15,312 bases of DNA from JBGSYJ01 sp041750915 (GTDB taxonomy: Bacteria; Acidobacteriota; Thermoanaerobaculia; Gp7-AA8): assembly GCA_041750915.1 (NCBI GenBank), contig JBGSYJ010000142.1:1-15312 (forward strand). The letters run 5' to 3'. A program made the translations under genes and the position numbers. The notes beneath the pieces were generated by a model. It was given only the letters and a program-made list of their open reading frames with translations, had not been told where the DNA came from and did not search any database. This document shows, in pieces, positions 1 to 7,772 of this stretch. The first letter of the stretch is position 1; every line of letters begins with the position of its first letter.

Positions 1-312
1 AATGGGAAAGCCCTTCTGGGTCGCTTTCGCAATGTAGGTCTCCGTCCCATCCTCGTCTTTCTCTTCGGTGACAGTGACGAGGCCGGCCTGTTCGAGATTG
101 CGGAGCGTCCTGACTGCAAGCTCGTCGTAGTCGTCCTTCGGAGACTTCGGACCGTAGGAGACACGCTGGGGAACTTCCGCGTAAACGGGCTCGCTGAGAA
201 AAATCGTCGACATCACCAGGGACTCGGCCACCTCCTCGGTAAGCGGATCGGGCTTCGCACAGGCCGTCAGTATCGCAACAGCGAACATCACAGGCAGCAC
301 GAGTCTCTTCAA
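1..312 (-). CDS. Putative lipoprotein, partial (C-terminus beyond window edge)
   Basis: The visible 104 codons begin MKRLVLPVMFAVAILTAC and run off the left edge. Residues 1-17 form a lipoprotein signal peptide: two basic residues, a hydrophobic core and the lipobox LTAC with Cys18 as the lipidation site, so the mature protein is probably anchored in a membrane outside the cytoplasm. The start is TTG at 310-312; the ATG five bases upstream runs directly into TGA, and an AGGGGTG ribosome site lies just before the TTG. After the signal the chain is acidic. Residues 68-100 (DELAVRTLRNLEQAGLVTV, then charged residues and TYIAKATQKG) look like the recognition helix and wing of a winged-helix fold, unusual for a lipoprotein. 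No family is recognised. It lies downstream of lon on the same strand. Confidence 0.72.
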   Translation of the reverse strand, partial: MKRLVLPVMFAVAILTACAKPDPLTEEVAESLVMSTIFLSEPVYAEVPQRVSYGPKSPKDDYDELAVRTLRNLEQAGLVTVTEEKDEDGTETYIAKATQKGFPI

Positions 313-386
313 GGCATCACCCCTCTTCTAAGCAAAGATGCGCGTTACTCAGAACTTGCAACTACGATACCGCGCCCCTGAATGTT

Positions 387-409
387 CCCCTCTCCCGGCG
401 GGAGAGGGG
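387..409. repeat. Perfect 10-bp stem hairpin between lon and the lipoprotein gene
   Basis: CCCCTCTCCC (387-396) pairs with GGGAGAGGGG (400-409) around a three-base loop, followed by TTAGGGGTGAGGG. The same hairpin plus tail is a style of dispersed repeat found between genes in many GC-rich bacteria (general knowledge, not checked here). It lies about 60 bases after the lon stop. It could block 3' decay or end transcription, but there is no T tract on either strand, so it is not a standard intrinsic terminator. Confidence 0.55.
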
Positions 410-470
410 TTAGGGGTGAGGGAACTCCTCTCGCGCAGTTGCGGCGACGACTCGCTCGGCGGAACAATCT

Positions 471-2966
471 CTAACTCCGGATCACTACCGGTTCCTGATT
501 GCCCTCATCCGCCGGTTCCGGTTCTGGAAGCGGGTGCATGTCGCGTCCCTGTCGCTCGACAGTCTTCTGCTGATCGGCCGAAGGGCTCAGCAGCGCGATA
601 TCGAGCACGTCGGAAACATGCTCGACGAAATAAAACTCCATGTCGCGCTTGACGGGTTCGGGGACATCGACCAGATCGCGTTCATTGAGCTTCGGAAGAA
701 TGATCGTGCTGATCTTTGCCGCGCGCGCGGCGAGAACTTTCTCCTTCACGCCGCCGATCGGCAGCACCTCGCCTCGCAGAGTGACTTCACCCGTCATCGC
801 GACATTCCTCCGGACGGGCTTGCCAGTGAGAACGGAGATGATGGCTGCGGTGATCGTGATGCCGGCAGACGGTCCATCCTTCGGAATCGCTCCGGCCGGC
901 ACATGGATGTGTATGTCGTGAGTCTCGAAGTAGTCGGCGGGGATTCCCTGCTCCTCGGCATGGGCACGGGCATACGTAAGGGCGGCCTGTGCGGATTCCT
1001 TCATCACCTCGCCGAGCTGCCCGGTCAGTTGAAGCTTGCCTTTGCCGCGCACGGCGATCGCCTCGATAAAGAGAATGTCGCCACCTACGGCGGTCCATGC
1101 GAGGCCTGTGGCGACCCCAACCTGATCGCGCTCTAGCAACTCCTCGGCGAAATGCCGCATCGCTCCGAGGTATTTCTCGACGGTTGCTTCTGTGATCCTG
1201 TAGACGTCCTGCTTCTTTCCTTCCGCGACTTCGACGGCGATCTTGCGGCACACCGTACCGATCTCGCGTTCGAGATTTCTCAGGCCGGCTTCCTTCGTGT
1301 AGCCGGTAATGACCTTCATGATTCCCGAGTCGGTCCACTGCACGTCGACGTCGTCGATACCGTTCTCTTCCAGCTGCTTCGGGATCAGATGCCGTTTGCA
1401 GATGAACACCTTCTCCTCGTCGGTGTATCCGGACAACCGGATGACTTCCATCCGGTCGAGGAACGCCGGCTGGATCGTGTCGAGCACGTTTGCCGTGACG
1501 ATGAACATGACGTTCGACAGATCGTAGGGAACTCCGATGTAGTGATCGCGGAACGAGTTGTTCTGCTCCGGATCGAGAACCTCGAGAAGAGCCGACGATG
1601 GGTCGCCTCGATAGTCGGCTCCGATCTTGTCGACTTCGTCGAGCATGAAAACCGGGTTACCGGTGGCCGCCTGATTGATGCCCTGGATGATGCGGCCGGG
1701 AAGCGCGCCGACATACGTGCGGCGATGGCCACGGATCTCCGCCTCGTCGCGGACTCCGCCCAGGGAGATGCGGACGAACTTGCGGTCGAGCGCCCGCGCG
1801 ATCGAGCGCCCGAGTGACGTCTTGCCGACTCCGGGAGGCCCGACGAAACAGAGGATCGGCCCTTTCATCTTTGCGCCGCGAAGTTTGCGGACCGCGAGGT
1901 ACTCGAGGATGCGCTCCTTGATCTTTTCCAGATCGTAGTGATCCTCGTCGAGGATGTCTCTCGCTCTCGCCAGATCGTGATTGTCCGCCGACATCACACC
2001 CCACGGCAGCCCGGTCATCCAGTCGAGGTAGGTGCGGATGATCGACGTTTCAGCCGAATCCGGATGCGAACGCTCGAGGCGTTTGATCTGCTTCTCGATC
2101 TCGTCTTTTGCTTCCTGCGGGATCGCCTTCTCTTCGATCTTCTTACGATAGTTCTCGACTTCCTCGGTGATCTCCTCGCCTTCGCCCAGCTCCGACTGGA
2201 TCGCCTTGAGCTGCTGGCGGAGGAAGTACTCGCGCTGGTTCTTGTTCATCTCACCCTGAGCGGCGGTGGAGATCTCCTGCTGCATGGTGAGCAGATTGAT
2301 CTCGCGGATGAGGAGATCGTTCACGCGCTTGAGCCGCTCGATGGGATCGATCGTCTCGAGAATCTGCTGCGCTTCCTCGAGTTTGAGGTCGAGATTCGAG
2401 GCGGAAAGGTCCGTCAGCCGGGCGGGGTCATCGAGATTCGCCGCGATGACCATGACCTCCGGCGAGATGTTCTTTCCGAGCGCGACGGAGCGCTCGAGAT
2501 TCTGCTTGACCGAACGGATCAACGCTTCGACTTCGAGGGGCCGTTCCCGGGTCGCGGGCTCTTCAATCCTGGTGATCTTCGCCTTGAAGAACGGCGCAGT
2601 CTGAATGAAGTAATCGATCCGCGCGCGAGAGAGACCCTGAACGAGAATCCGGATGCGTCCGTCGGGGAGCTTGAGCATCCGCATGATGATCGCAACAGTG
2701 CCGACGCGGTAGAGATCGTCTTCGCCGGGATCCTCGTTCTGAAAATCCTTCTGCGCCGTGAGCATGATGACCCGGTTCTCGGCCAGGGCCTGGTCGACGG
2801 CATTGATCGACTTCTCACGCGAAACGGAAAGTGGAACGATGATGAACGGAAAAATGACGAGGTCTTTTAGCGGCAGGACCGGAAGCACATCGGGGATCTT
2901 GATCGGCTCTTCCTTTGCCGCATCCACGCTTTCGTTCTGCGCCGGTTCCTTTTTCTTGTTTTCCAT
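471..2966 (-). CDS. lon: ATP-dependent Lon protease
   Basis: This 831-residue protein is a full-length Lon (LonA type), the cytoplasmic AAA+ serine protease that degrades misfolded and some regulatory proteins. The order is canonical. The N-terminal substrate-binding domain starts with PVLPLKDLVIFPF (28-40) and is followed by a charged helical region to about 320. The ATPase has Walker A GPPGVGKT (376-383) and Walker B FMLDEVDKIG (440-449). The protease domain has KDGPSAG with catalytic Ser700 and GGVKEK with catalytic Lys743, 43 residues apart as in E. coli Lon. The C-terminus adds a Pro/Glu-rich tail of about 20 residues. The frame opens with TTG seven codons upstream, but the ATG at 2964-2966 is preferred because TAGGA precedes it by five bases. 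No heat-shock operator was recognised upstream; the repeat-rich gap to nrdR suggests its own promoter. Confidence 0.97.
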   Translation of the reverse strand: MENKKKEPAQNESVDAAKEEPIKIPDVLPVLPLKDLVIFPFIIVPLSVSREKSINAVDQALAENRVIMLTAQKDFQNEDPGEDDLYRVGTVAIIMRMLKLPDGRIRILVQGLSRARIDYFIQTAPFFKAKITRIEEPATRERPLEVEALIRSVKQNLERSVALGKNISPEVMVIAANLDDPARLTDLSASNLDLKLEEAQQILETIDPIERLKRVNDLLIREINLLTMQQEISTAAQGEMNKNQREYFLRQQLKAIQSELGEGEEITEEVENYRKKIEEKAIPQEAKDEIEKQIKRLERSHPDSAETSIIRTYLDWMTGLPWGVMSADNHDLARARDILDEDHYDLEKIKERILEYLAVRKLRGAKMKGPILCFVGPPGVGKTSLGRSIARALDRKFVRISLGGVRDEAEIRGHRRTYVGALPGRIIQGINQAATGNPVFMLDEVDKIGADYRGDPSSALLEVLDPEQNNSFRDHYIGVPYDLSNVMFIVTANVLDTIQPAFLDRMEVIRLSGYTDEEKVFICKRHLIPKQLEENGIDDVDVQWTDSGIMKVITGYTKEAGLRNLEREIGTVCRKIAVEVAEGKKQDVYRITEATVEKYLGAMRHFAEELLERDQVGVATGLAWTAVGGDILFIEAIAVRGKGKLQLTGQLGEVMKESAQAALTYARAHAEEQGIPADYFETHDIHIHVPAGAIPKDGPSAGITITAAIISVLTGKPVRRNVAMTGEVTLRGEVLPIGGVKEKVLAARAAKISTIILPKLNERDLVDVPEPVKRDMEFYFVEHVSDVLDIALLSPSADQQKTVERQGRDMHPLPEPEPADEGNQEPVVIRS

Positions 2967-2971
2967 GCGTT

Positions 2972-2976
2972 TCCTA
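2972..2976 (-). promoter_or_regulatory. Ribosome binding site that decides the lon start
   Basis: Read leftward, TAGGA lies five bases before the ATG at 2966. It sits inside the longer TTG-started frame and so argues for the internal ATG. Confidence 0.55.
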
Positions 2977-3177
2977 CGTTCTTCCAACAGTGGCTGGATT
3001 GTATCTTCGACGGCTCAAAGCTCGTGATGCATCGGAAGCGTCGGTGACTCCGCCCTCAGTGATACGAAGGCTGGAAAAGTGAACCTCTACTTCGATAAGG
3101 GAGACCCCCCTTGCTACGTGAGACCGGTGTGCAATGGCTGTTCCCGCGGAGAGGCCTGCGGGGATTCGAAGAATGTT

Positions 3178-3200
3178 GTCATCCTGAGCGAAGCGAAGGA
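3178..3200 (+). repeat. Half-copy of the GTCATCCTGAGCG dispersed repeat
   Basis: This matches the first 23 bases of the left arm of the element at 3228-3315 counted from GTCATCC, in the same direction, about 50 bases upstream of it. No inverted partner arm follows, so it is a solitary arm. Confidence 0.8.
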
Positions 3201-3227
3201 CGGTCATTGTTGCGAGGGATGAACCAG

Positions 3228-3315
3228 GTGTCATCCTGAGCGAAGCGAAGGATCCCCTTCCTCGAGGCGTCACGGCAAGTCTTCAGGGGATACTTCGCTG
3301 CGCTCAGGATGACAC
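3228..3315. repeat. 88-base palindromic element, copy A (30-base arms, 28-base spacer)
   Basis: The left arm 3228-3257 begins GTGTCATCCTGAGCGAAGCG and ends GGATCCCC. The right arm 3286-3315 is its reverse complement except at two positions. The 28-base spacer (3258-3285) is not self-complementary. A second copy with identical arm and spacer lengths lies at 6213-6300. Arms of this sequence occur between genes in many unrelated bacteria (general knowledge). No transposase and no clear target duplication are visible. Confidence 0.85.
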
Positions 3316-3417
3316 GCCCGTCAGATCCTTCCGTGTGGAGAGGTTCATTAGAAGCGATGACAAAGCGAGGCTCCGTCCCGGCTGGTGGCGCGAAGCTGCG
3401 GCGACTATCCAGACTCT

Positions 3418-3876
3418 TCACGGATCCTCGTCCTTCAGCTGATGCAGTTCGCGCACGAACGCCTCCACGTCTTCGAACCGCCGGTAGACCGAGGCAAAGC
3501 GCACGTACGCGACCTGATCCAGCTCACGGAGACGTTGCATGACCATGATGCCGAGCTGCTGGCTCGAGATCTCCCGCTCTGACGACTCCTGAATGTGTGA
3601 TTCGATTCCGTCTGCAATAGCCTCGAGCGTCTTTGCCGGCACGGGGCGCTTGCGGCAGGCGACCTCGAGACCCCGCATCAACTTGGCCCGATCGTACGGC
3701 TCTCGTCGCTCATCCCGCTTGACCACGTGAAAAGGGAGCGACTCGATCTTCTCGTAGCTCGTGAAACGCCGCTCACAGACGACACACTGGCGCCGCCGGC
3801 GAATGACATCGCCCTCCCGCCCCTCCCGGGAGTCGACCACCCGATCTTCGAGATTGCCGCAGTAGGGACATCGCAT
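3418..3876 (-). CDS. nrdR: Transcriptional repressor NrdR
   Basis: This 152-residue protein matches NrdR in length and layout. NrdR senses ATP/dATP and represses ribonucleotide reductase operons by binding NrdR boxes. An N-terminal zinc ribbon has Cys3 and Cys6 (MRCPYC) and Cys31 and Cys34 (CVVC), with the conserved DSRE (15-18), RRRR (27-30) and FTSYE (38-42) motifs. An ATP-cone domain follows (about 48-138: VVKRDERREPYDRAKLMRGL, then VAYVRFASVYRRFEDV at the end). The ATG at 3876 places MRCPYC exactly at the usual NrdR N-terminus; only a weak GAGAA lies before it. An AGTAGAC heptamer array begins about 35 bases upstream. No ribonucleotide reductase gene is in the window, so its targets lie elsewhere. 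Confidence 0.97.
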   Translation of the reverse strand: MRCPYCGNLEDRVVDSREGREGDVIRRRRQCVVCERRFTSYEKIESLPFHVVKRDERREPYDRAKLMRGLEVACRKRPVPAKTLEAIADGIESHIQESSEREISSQQLGIMVMQRLRELDQVAYVRFASVYRRFEDVEAFVRELHQLKDEDP

Positions 3877-3910
3877 GTTGGTTTCTCGGCTGCCTTCATA
3901 TCATAGGAGG

Positions 3911-4129
3911 AGTAGACAGTAGACAGTAGACAGCAGACAGCAGACAGTAGCCCGCCCACCCACGGCAGGGCCCTACAGACTACTGGCTACTTTCCGGTGG
4001 CGGAATGGACTCCTGGCTACTGCCTTCTTCATCAGATGTCCAGCGAGAAGCAACAGAAACAACAGTAGTCAGTAGGAACTGCTGCGGGAGGGTGGGCTCC
4101 TGACTACTGACTCCTGACTACTGACTACT
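3911..4129. repeat. Inverted pair of 7-base tandem repeat arrays, locus 1
   Basis: The left array (3911-3950) is AGTAGAC repeated with two AGCAGAC variants, 5.7 units. The right array (4097-4129), read on the opposite strand, is AGTAGTC with AGGAGTC variants, about 4.7 units. Each array is internally uniform but the arms differ by one base per unit. Partial units lie in the spacer, for example AGTAGTCAGTAGGA at 4064-4077. The right array overlaps the end of the flippase-like gene, and the left array ends about 35 bases before the nrdR start. The spacer contains no gene. Confidence 0.88.
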
Positions 4130-5158
4130 TTCCCCCTCCTCCCCCACCTCCTCCTTGATCGAAGACAGCTGCCTCCACGTGATTCCTTCCCGGAGAACGA
4201 GTGTGGCGCCGATGAGGATGACGGGGAGGACTCCGACGATGTGCACGACGAGCGCGACCGCTACCGAGGCGCTCACATTGAAGTGATAGAAATTCGTCAG
4301 CACGACCTGACACGCCTTGTGGAATCCGCCCACTCCCCCCGGAGTCGGAATCATGAGGCCGAGAATGGTCACCGAGGTGAGAAAAAATCCGGAGCTGAAC
4401 GGGAGTGGGTGTCGGAGAGCGAGAAGCGAGAAATAGAACTGGGACGCGAGGCAGAGCCAGATTCCGGCGGTGAGAACGATGACCTTCGGAAGTGCGTTGC
4501 CTCGCCGGGCGAGCGCCAGCGATCCGACGAAGGAATCGAAAAAGCGCATCCATCCCTCACGAAATCGCCTTGGAACGATTCTGCCGAGCTTCTCGTGCGC
4601 CCTGCGCAACTTCTCACCGAAAAGGAAGATCGCACCTACCAGGGTTGCCATCGCGAGGAGCAGCAGCCCCGCTGTCACAGCCGCACTCTGAATGATCAGG
4701 AACTTCCGGGCTGTCAGCGGATCGGAGGTGAAGCGGCTCCCCGCGGTGACGACGAAAACGACGAACAGTGTGAGGATGGCAAAAAGGTCGAACACCCTTT
4801 CGGTCAACACCGTGCCCAGGGCCGTCGAGAACTTGATCTTCGTGCGGCGGGACAACAGAGCGGGTCGCGCGATGTCCCCTGCGCGAACCGGAAGAATTGT
4901 CGAGAGCATGTAACCGACCGCGTTCGCGAAGAAGGTCGAATAGAACGGAGGCGGCTCGGAAGGATTGAGGATTGTACGCCAGCGAAGGGTCCTGCAGATG
5001 AGGGCCCCGACGTTTGCCATCAGACCGAGGAAGAACCAGCCGAGGCTCGTGGAACGGATGATCTCCCAGACCTTGCCAGGGTCGCTGTTCCGGAGAAAGA
5101 GCCCGATGAAGAAGACGGTCAGAGCGGCGATCGCGGTGACGTGGAGAATTCGCTTCAA
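4118..5158 (-). CDS. Flippase-like integral membrane protein (LPG synthase TM / UPF0104 family)
   Basis: This 346-residue polytopic inner-membrane protein belongs to the family of the membrane part of lysylphosphatidylglycerol synthases (PF03706), whose members move or modify lipid-linked molecules. Hydrophobic segments lie near 5-22, 40-57, 122-140, 157-180, 224-246, 258-275 and 296-322. Family signatures are VRAGDIARPALLSRR (91-105), followed by a TERVFDL motif (119-125), and PTPGGVGGFH (271-280). The aminoacyl-transfer domain of true MprF is absent, so the substrate cannot be named. The start is TTG at 5156-5158: an in-frame TGA lies two codons upstream. GAGG is nearby but only one base from the TTG, so initiation is probably weak. 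The last codons SSQ and the TAG stop are written in the heptamer array at 4097-4129. It is divergent from the deacylase gene. Confidence 0.88.
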   Translation of the reverse strand: MKRILHVTAIAALTVFFIGLFLRNSDPGKVWEIIRSTSLGWFFLGLMANVGALICRTLRWRTILNPSEPPPFYSTFFANAVGYMLSTILPVRAGDIARPALLSRRTKIKFSTALGTVLTERVFDLFAILTLFVVFVVTAGSRFTSDPLTARKFLIIQSAAVTAGLLLLAMATLVGAIFLFGEKLRRAHEKLGRIVPRRFREGWMRFFDSFVGSLALARRGNALPKVIVLTAGIWLCLASQFYFSLLALRHPLPFSSGFFLTSVTILGLMIPTPGGVGGFHKACQVVLTNFYHFNVSASVAVALVVHIVGVLPVILIGATLVLREGITWRQLSSIKEEVGEEGESSQ

Positions 5159-5253
5159 ACCTCAGGGGTTGTATCACAGACGGAGAACCGGAACTGAGAA
5201 TTCAGGATCCAGACAGCGCGCCTTCGGGTCGGGATCGAGGCGCCCCTCGAGCA

Positions 5254-6198
5254 CTGGGGATCTACTACGACCCGATCTTCCGCACACACGACACCGGGCC
5301 CGGCCATCCGGAGCGCTCTACGAGGATGGATGCAGCCCTCTGGGGCGTGAACAGGGCCGGCGCCACAAGACTCGTCACGACTCCTTCATCCGAACATCCT
5401 CAGACGGGCCGGATCATCGCGAAAGTTCACTCGGCCGGCTACGAGGAAGAGCTCGACCGCGCCTGCAGAACCGGCCTGCCTCTGTTCCATTCGATGGACA
5501 ATCCCATCTCCAGTGAGACACACGCCGCCGCGCGAACCGTCGTGAGCTCAGCCCTTCACGCGGCATCGGAGGTGTGGGATACAGACGCCGCGCGACGCGC
5601 GTTCGTGGTTGCGAGGCCACCCGGACACCACGCGCTGAAAACCGAGGCGATGGGATTCTGCTTCTTCAACACCATCGCGTGTGTTGCCGAGTACCTGCTC
5701 GAGCGGGAAGACATCGAACGCGTCTTCATCTTCGATTGGGATGTTCATCATGGCAACGGCACGCAGGATCTCTTCGAGCAGCGTCCCGACGTCTTCTACG
5801 CTTCGATGCATCGGTATCCCTTCTATCCCGGCACCGGTGGAGCGGAGGAGATCGGAAACGGACCAGGAAAGGGATTCACCCGAAACGTTCCCCTCGAAGG
5901 ATCGTCAGGGGACTCGATCTACCTCGACGCGCTCGAGCGAATCATTCTGCCCGCGATCGACCAGTTCCGTCCCGATGCGATTCTCCTCTCCGCAGGATTC
6001 GACGCTCACGTGCGCGATCCCCTCGGAGGCATGCGGGTTACCGAGCACGCTTTCGGCACCATGACCGAGCGCATCGTCGAAGCGGCCGAACGTCACGCAG
6101 GTGGAAAACTCCTCAGCCTGCTCGAAGGCGGGTACGATCCGGAGGGGCTCGCCTCCAGTATCGAAGAGCATGTCGCCGCTCTGAGCGCAACGGCCTGA
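5254..6198 (+). CDS. Histone deacetylase family protein (class II HDAC-like deacylase), unusual start
   Basis: This is a zinc-dependent amide hydrolase of the arginase/deacetylase fold (HDAC, acetoin-utilisation AcuC and acetylpolyamine amidohydrolase superfamily), probably cytoplasmic. Counted from the first ATG (5326), the motifs are RPPGHH (97-102, His pair), DWDVHHGNGT (137-146, zinc ligands Asp139 and His141), SAGFDAH (222-228, zinc ligand Asp226) and EGGYD (267-271, catalytic Tyr270). DWDVHHGNGT is the class II form. The conserved N-terminus GIYYDP, then HDTGPGHPERS, is coded upstream of that ATG at 5257-5319, and no in-frame ATG, GTG or TTG lies between it and the TGA at 5137. Candidate starts are CTG at 5254, used here because it best fits family N-termini, and CTG at 5194 with GGAG eight bases before it. 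A frameshift joining the TTG at 5169 is also possible. The substrate is unknown. Confidence 0.93.
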   Translation: MGIYYDPIFRTHDTGPGHPERSTRMDAALWGVNRAGATRLVTTPSSEHPQTGRIIAKVHSAGYEEELDRACRTGLPLFHSMDNPISSETHAAARTVVSSALHAASEVWDTDAARRAFVVARPPGHHALKTEAMGFCFFNTIACVAEYLLEREDIERVFIFDWDVHHGNGTQDLFEQRPDVFYASMHRYPFYPGTGGAEEIGNGPGKGFTRNVPLEGSSGDSIYLDALERIILPAIDQFRPDAILLSAGFDAHVRDPLGGMRVTEHAFGTMTERIVEAAERHAGGKLLSLLEGGYDPEGLASSIEEHVAALSATA

Positions 6199-6212
6199 GT
6201 TAGGCAGAGAAG

Positions 6213-6300
6213 GTGTCATCCTGAGCGAAGCGAAGGATCCCCTGATTGCTTGCGGCAGAGCGAGCCCTGAGGGGATCCATCGCTACGCTCAGGATGACAC
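6213..6300. repeat. 88-base palindromic element, copy B
   Basis: This has the same architecture as the copy at 3228-3315: left arm 6213-6242, 28-base spacer 6243-6270, right arm 6271-6300. The left arm is identical to that of copy A; the right arm has two mismatches to it, at partly different positions from copy A. The spacer is only about half identical to that of copy A. It begins 14 bases after the deacylase stop, where it could form an RNA hairpin at the end of that transcript. Confidence 0.85.
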
Positions 6301-6419
6301 GCACTCGTTTGCCGCCAACTTAAGGCCATTGGCTATGGGCGCATGATTACGCACTCATGGACGCCTCTACCGCGGTTCCAGCCGGAACATGTAGAATTCA
6401 GTGTTCTCTGTCTTCCAGC

Positions 6420-7772
6420 ATGCCTAAACCAAGTCGCTTTTCATCCCGTTCGCTCCGTCTGCCGGTGGTCCTGGCCTCCCTTCTGGTGATCTCCTGCGGG
6501 GGCACGTCCAACTCCGCCAAAGGCGAGTACCTCGCCAACTCGGCGGACTTCCGCCGGCCACCCGCACGTCCGGTCATCGTCATGACCGGTTTCGGACAGA
6601 TGAAACTGTGGGATCCGGTCACAAAGCGGAACGTCTGGGGAACTGCGCATACGATGGTTCAGACCCGCTGGGCGGATGACATGGACCTCCCCATCGATCC
6701 CGTCACAGCTCAGGTCGGAAGGGACAGGTTGATCGCGAGAGGATTCGCCGGTTGGCGCAGCTCGATCAATCATGCATGGCACCTGGGCCGAATTCTCGAG
6801 GACTACGCCGGGTATGAGGCTGCCGACGATCATCTATCGCCGCTCGAACAGGAGCCGGTGTCTCTCTACCGCCTCGCCTATGACTTCCGACTCAGCTCCA
6901 CGGAGAACGCCCGCCATCTGGATCAGTTCATCGAAGAGATCCGGCAGGCGCACAGAGACCCGGAGCTCCAGGTCGATCTCGTCACCCATTCGATGGGGGG
7001 ACTCATCGCACTGACGTATCTGAAGATCGGAACGGCGCCGCTCGAAGACGCATCGCAGTGGGACGCTGCTTCCCTCCGGGCAGCATCGAAAGTACGACAC
7101 GCCGTGATGCTCGCTGCGCCGCAGGAAGGAACCATCGATGCATTCCGGGTGATGGTGCAGAGCGAACGGTTCGCGCTTCGGGTTCTCTTCCCGGAGTGGA
7201 GCGCCCTTTATCCGTCGCTGATCGAGATGCTGCCGGCGGACGGTAGGGTGCTGATCGGCGAGGACGGCTCTTCGGTAGACGCCAGCCTGTGGGATGTTGC
7301 GACGTGGCGGCAACTCGAACTTTCGATCTTCGAGCCGTCCATCAGGAACCGGATGATCGAACGCACGTCCATGGAGCAGTACCTGCTCCAGACCAGAGCT
7401 TTCGAACAACTGCTGGGCCGCGCGCAATTGTTTCGTCAGGCCCTGGATCGCGCCATCCCGGAAGGCGTTATCGTCGCGACCATTGCGAGCGACTGCGTGC
7501 CGACGACGCGGAGTGTACTCCGGCGGAGCGACGGCTCCCTCGCTTTCTATCGCGATGAGCTGCGGCCGGAGGAGGATGCGCTCGCCTCTCGCATGTTCGC
7601 ACCGGGCGATGGAAGCATCACCGCGGAAAGCGCAACTGCTTCCGGGCACGCGGCCGCAATCACTCTCATCTGCGATGGACACCAGGGCATGGCCCTCGAT
7701 CCCGGGGTCCACAGGACAATCATTCGAACGCTGGAGTCTGAGAGGGCTTCTGGCCTTATGATGGAGCGCTGA
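6420..7772 (+). CDS. Lipoprotein alpha/beta hydrolase, LCAT (lecithin:cholesterol acyltransferase)-like
   Basis: The 450-residue product starts with a signal peptide ending in lipobox VISC (23-26), so Cys26 is probably lipidated and the enzyme sits in the cell envelope. The rest resembles the LCAT-like acyltransferase/phospholipase family (PF02450): an oxyanion region PVIVMTGFGQMKLWD (51-65), the NVWG motif (71-74), YDFRLS (154-159) and nucleophile elbow THSMGG (189-194, Ser191). The probable catalytic Asp is in GDGS (Asp397) and the His in GHQG (His421), completing a Ser-Asp-His triad in the right order. Acyl donor and acceptor are unknown; lipid acyl transfer or phospholipase activity is inferred. 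An ATG at 6357 would add 21 residues before the signal and is disfavoured. Neither start has a clear ribosome site. It follows the deacylase on the same strand after a palindromic repeat, so co-transcription is uncertain. Confidence 0.85.
   Translation: MPKPSRFSSRSLRLPVVLASLLVISCGGTSNSAKGEYLANSADFRRPPARPVIVMTGFGQMKLWDPVTKRNVWGTAHTMVQTRWADDMDLPIDPVTAQVGRDRLIARGFAGWRSSINHAWHLGRILEDYAGYEAADDHLSPLEQEPVSLYRLAYDFRLSSTENARHLDQFIEEIRQAHRDPELQVDLVTHSMGGLIALTYLKIGTAPLEDASQWDAASLRAASKVRHAVMLAAPQEGTIDAFRVMVQSERFALRVLFPEWSALYPSLIEMLPADGRVLIGEDGSSVDASLWDVATWRQLELSIFEPSIRNRMIERTSMEQYLLQTRAFEQLLGRAQLFRQALDRAIPEGVIVATIASDCVPTTRSVLRRSDGSLAFYRDELRPEEDALASRMFAPGDGSITAESATASGHAAAITLICDGHQGMALDPGVHRTIIRTLESERASGLMMER

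Larger units (their letters stand above)
2967..3417. other. 451-base intergenic region between nrdR and lon, repeat-rich, no gene
   Basis: No convincing gene is present. The small open frames here translate the dispersed GTCATCCTGAGCGAAGCG repeat (strings such as FASLRMT and LRFAQDD), which is characteristic of false ORFs. The stretch holds one half-copy of that repeat (3178-3200) and one full palindromic copy (3228-3315). A leftward TACAAT at 3003-2998, about 30 bases before the lon ATG, could be a -10 element, but no good -35 is visible 17 bases upstream. Confidence 0.6.

Noticed and set aside
534..2870. Long rightward open frames (534-1136, 1152-1817, 1938-2870) opposite lon
   Set aside because: They lie entirely antisense to a clearly coding Lon gene, have low-complexity Arg/Asp/Leu-rich translations, and show no family motif or ribosome site.
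3228..3315. Autonomous insertion sequence
   Set aside because: Only 88 bases long with no coding capacity and no convincing target-site duplication; described as a palindromic repeat instead.
2974..3542. Small ORFs across the nrdR-lon gap (2974-3273, 3179-3421, 3309-3542)
   Set aside because: Their translations are mostly the dispersed repeat (FASLRMT, LRFAQDD), a common source of false predicted proteins.
3911..4129. CRISPR array
   Set aside because: The repeats are seven bases with no spacers between units, and no cas gene is in the window.
4241..5197. 318-codon rightward frame opposite the flippase-like gene
   Set aside because: Highly charged, with no motif, and antisense to a gene with clear membrane spans and family signatures.
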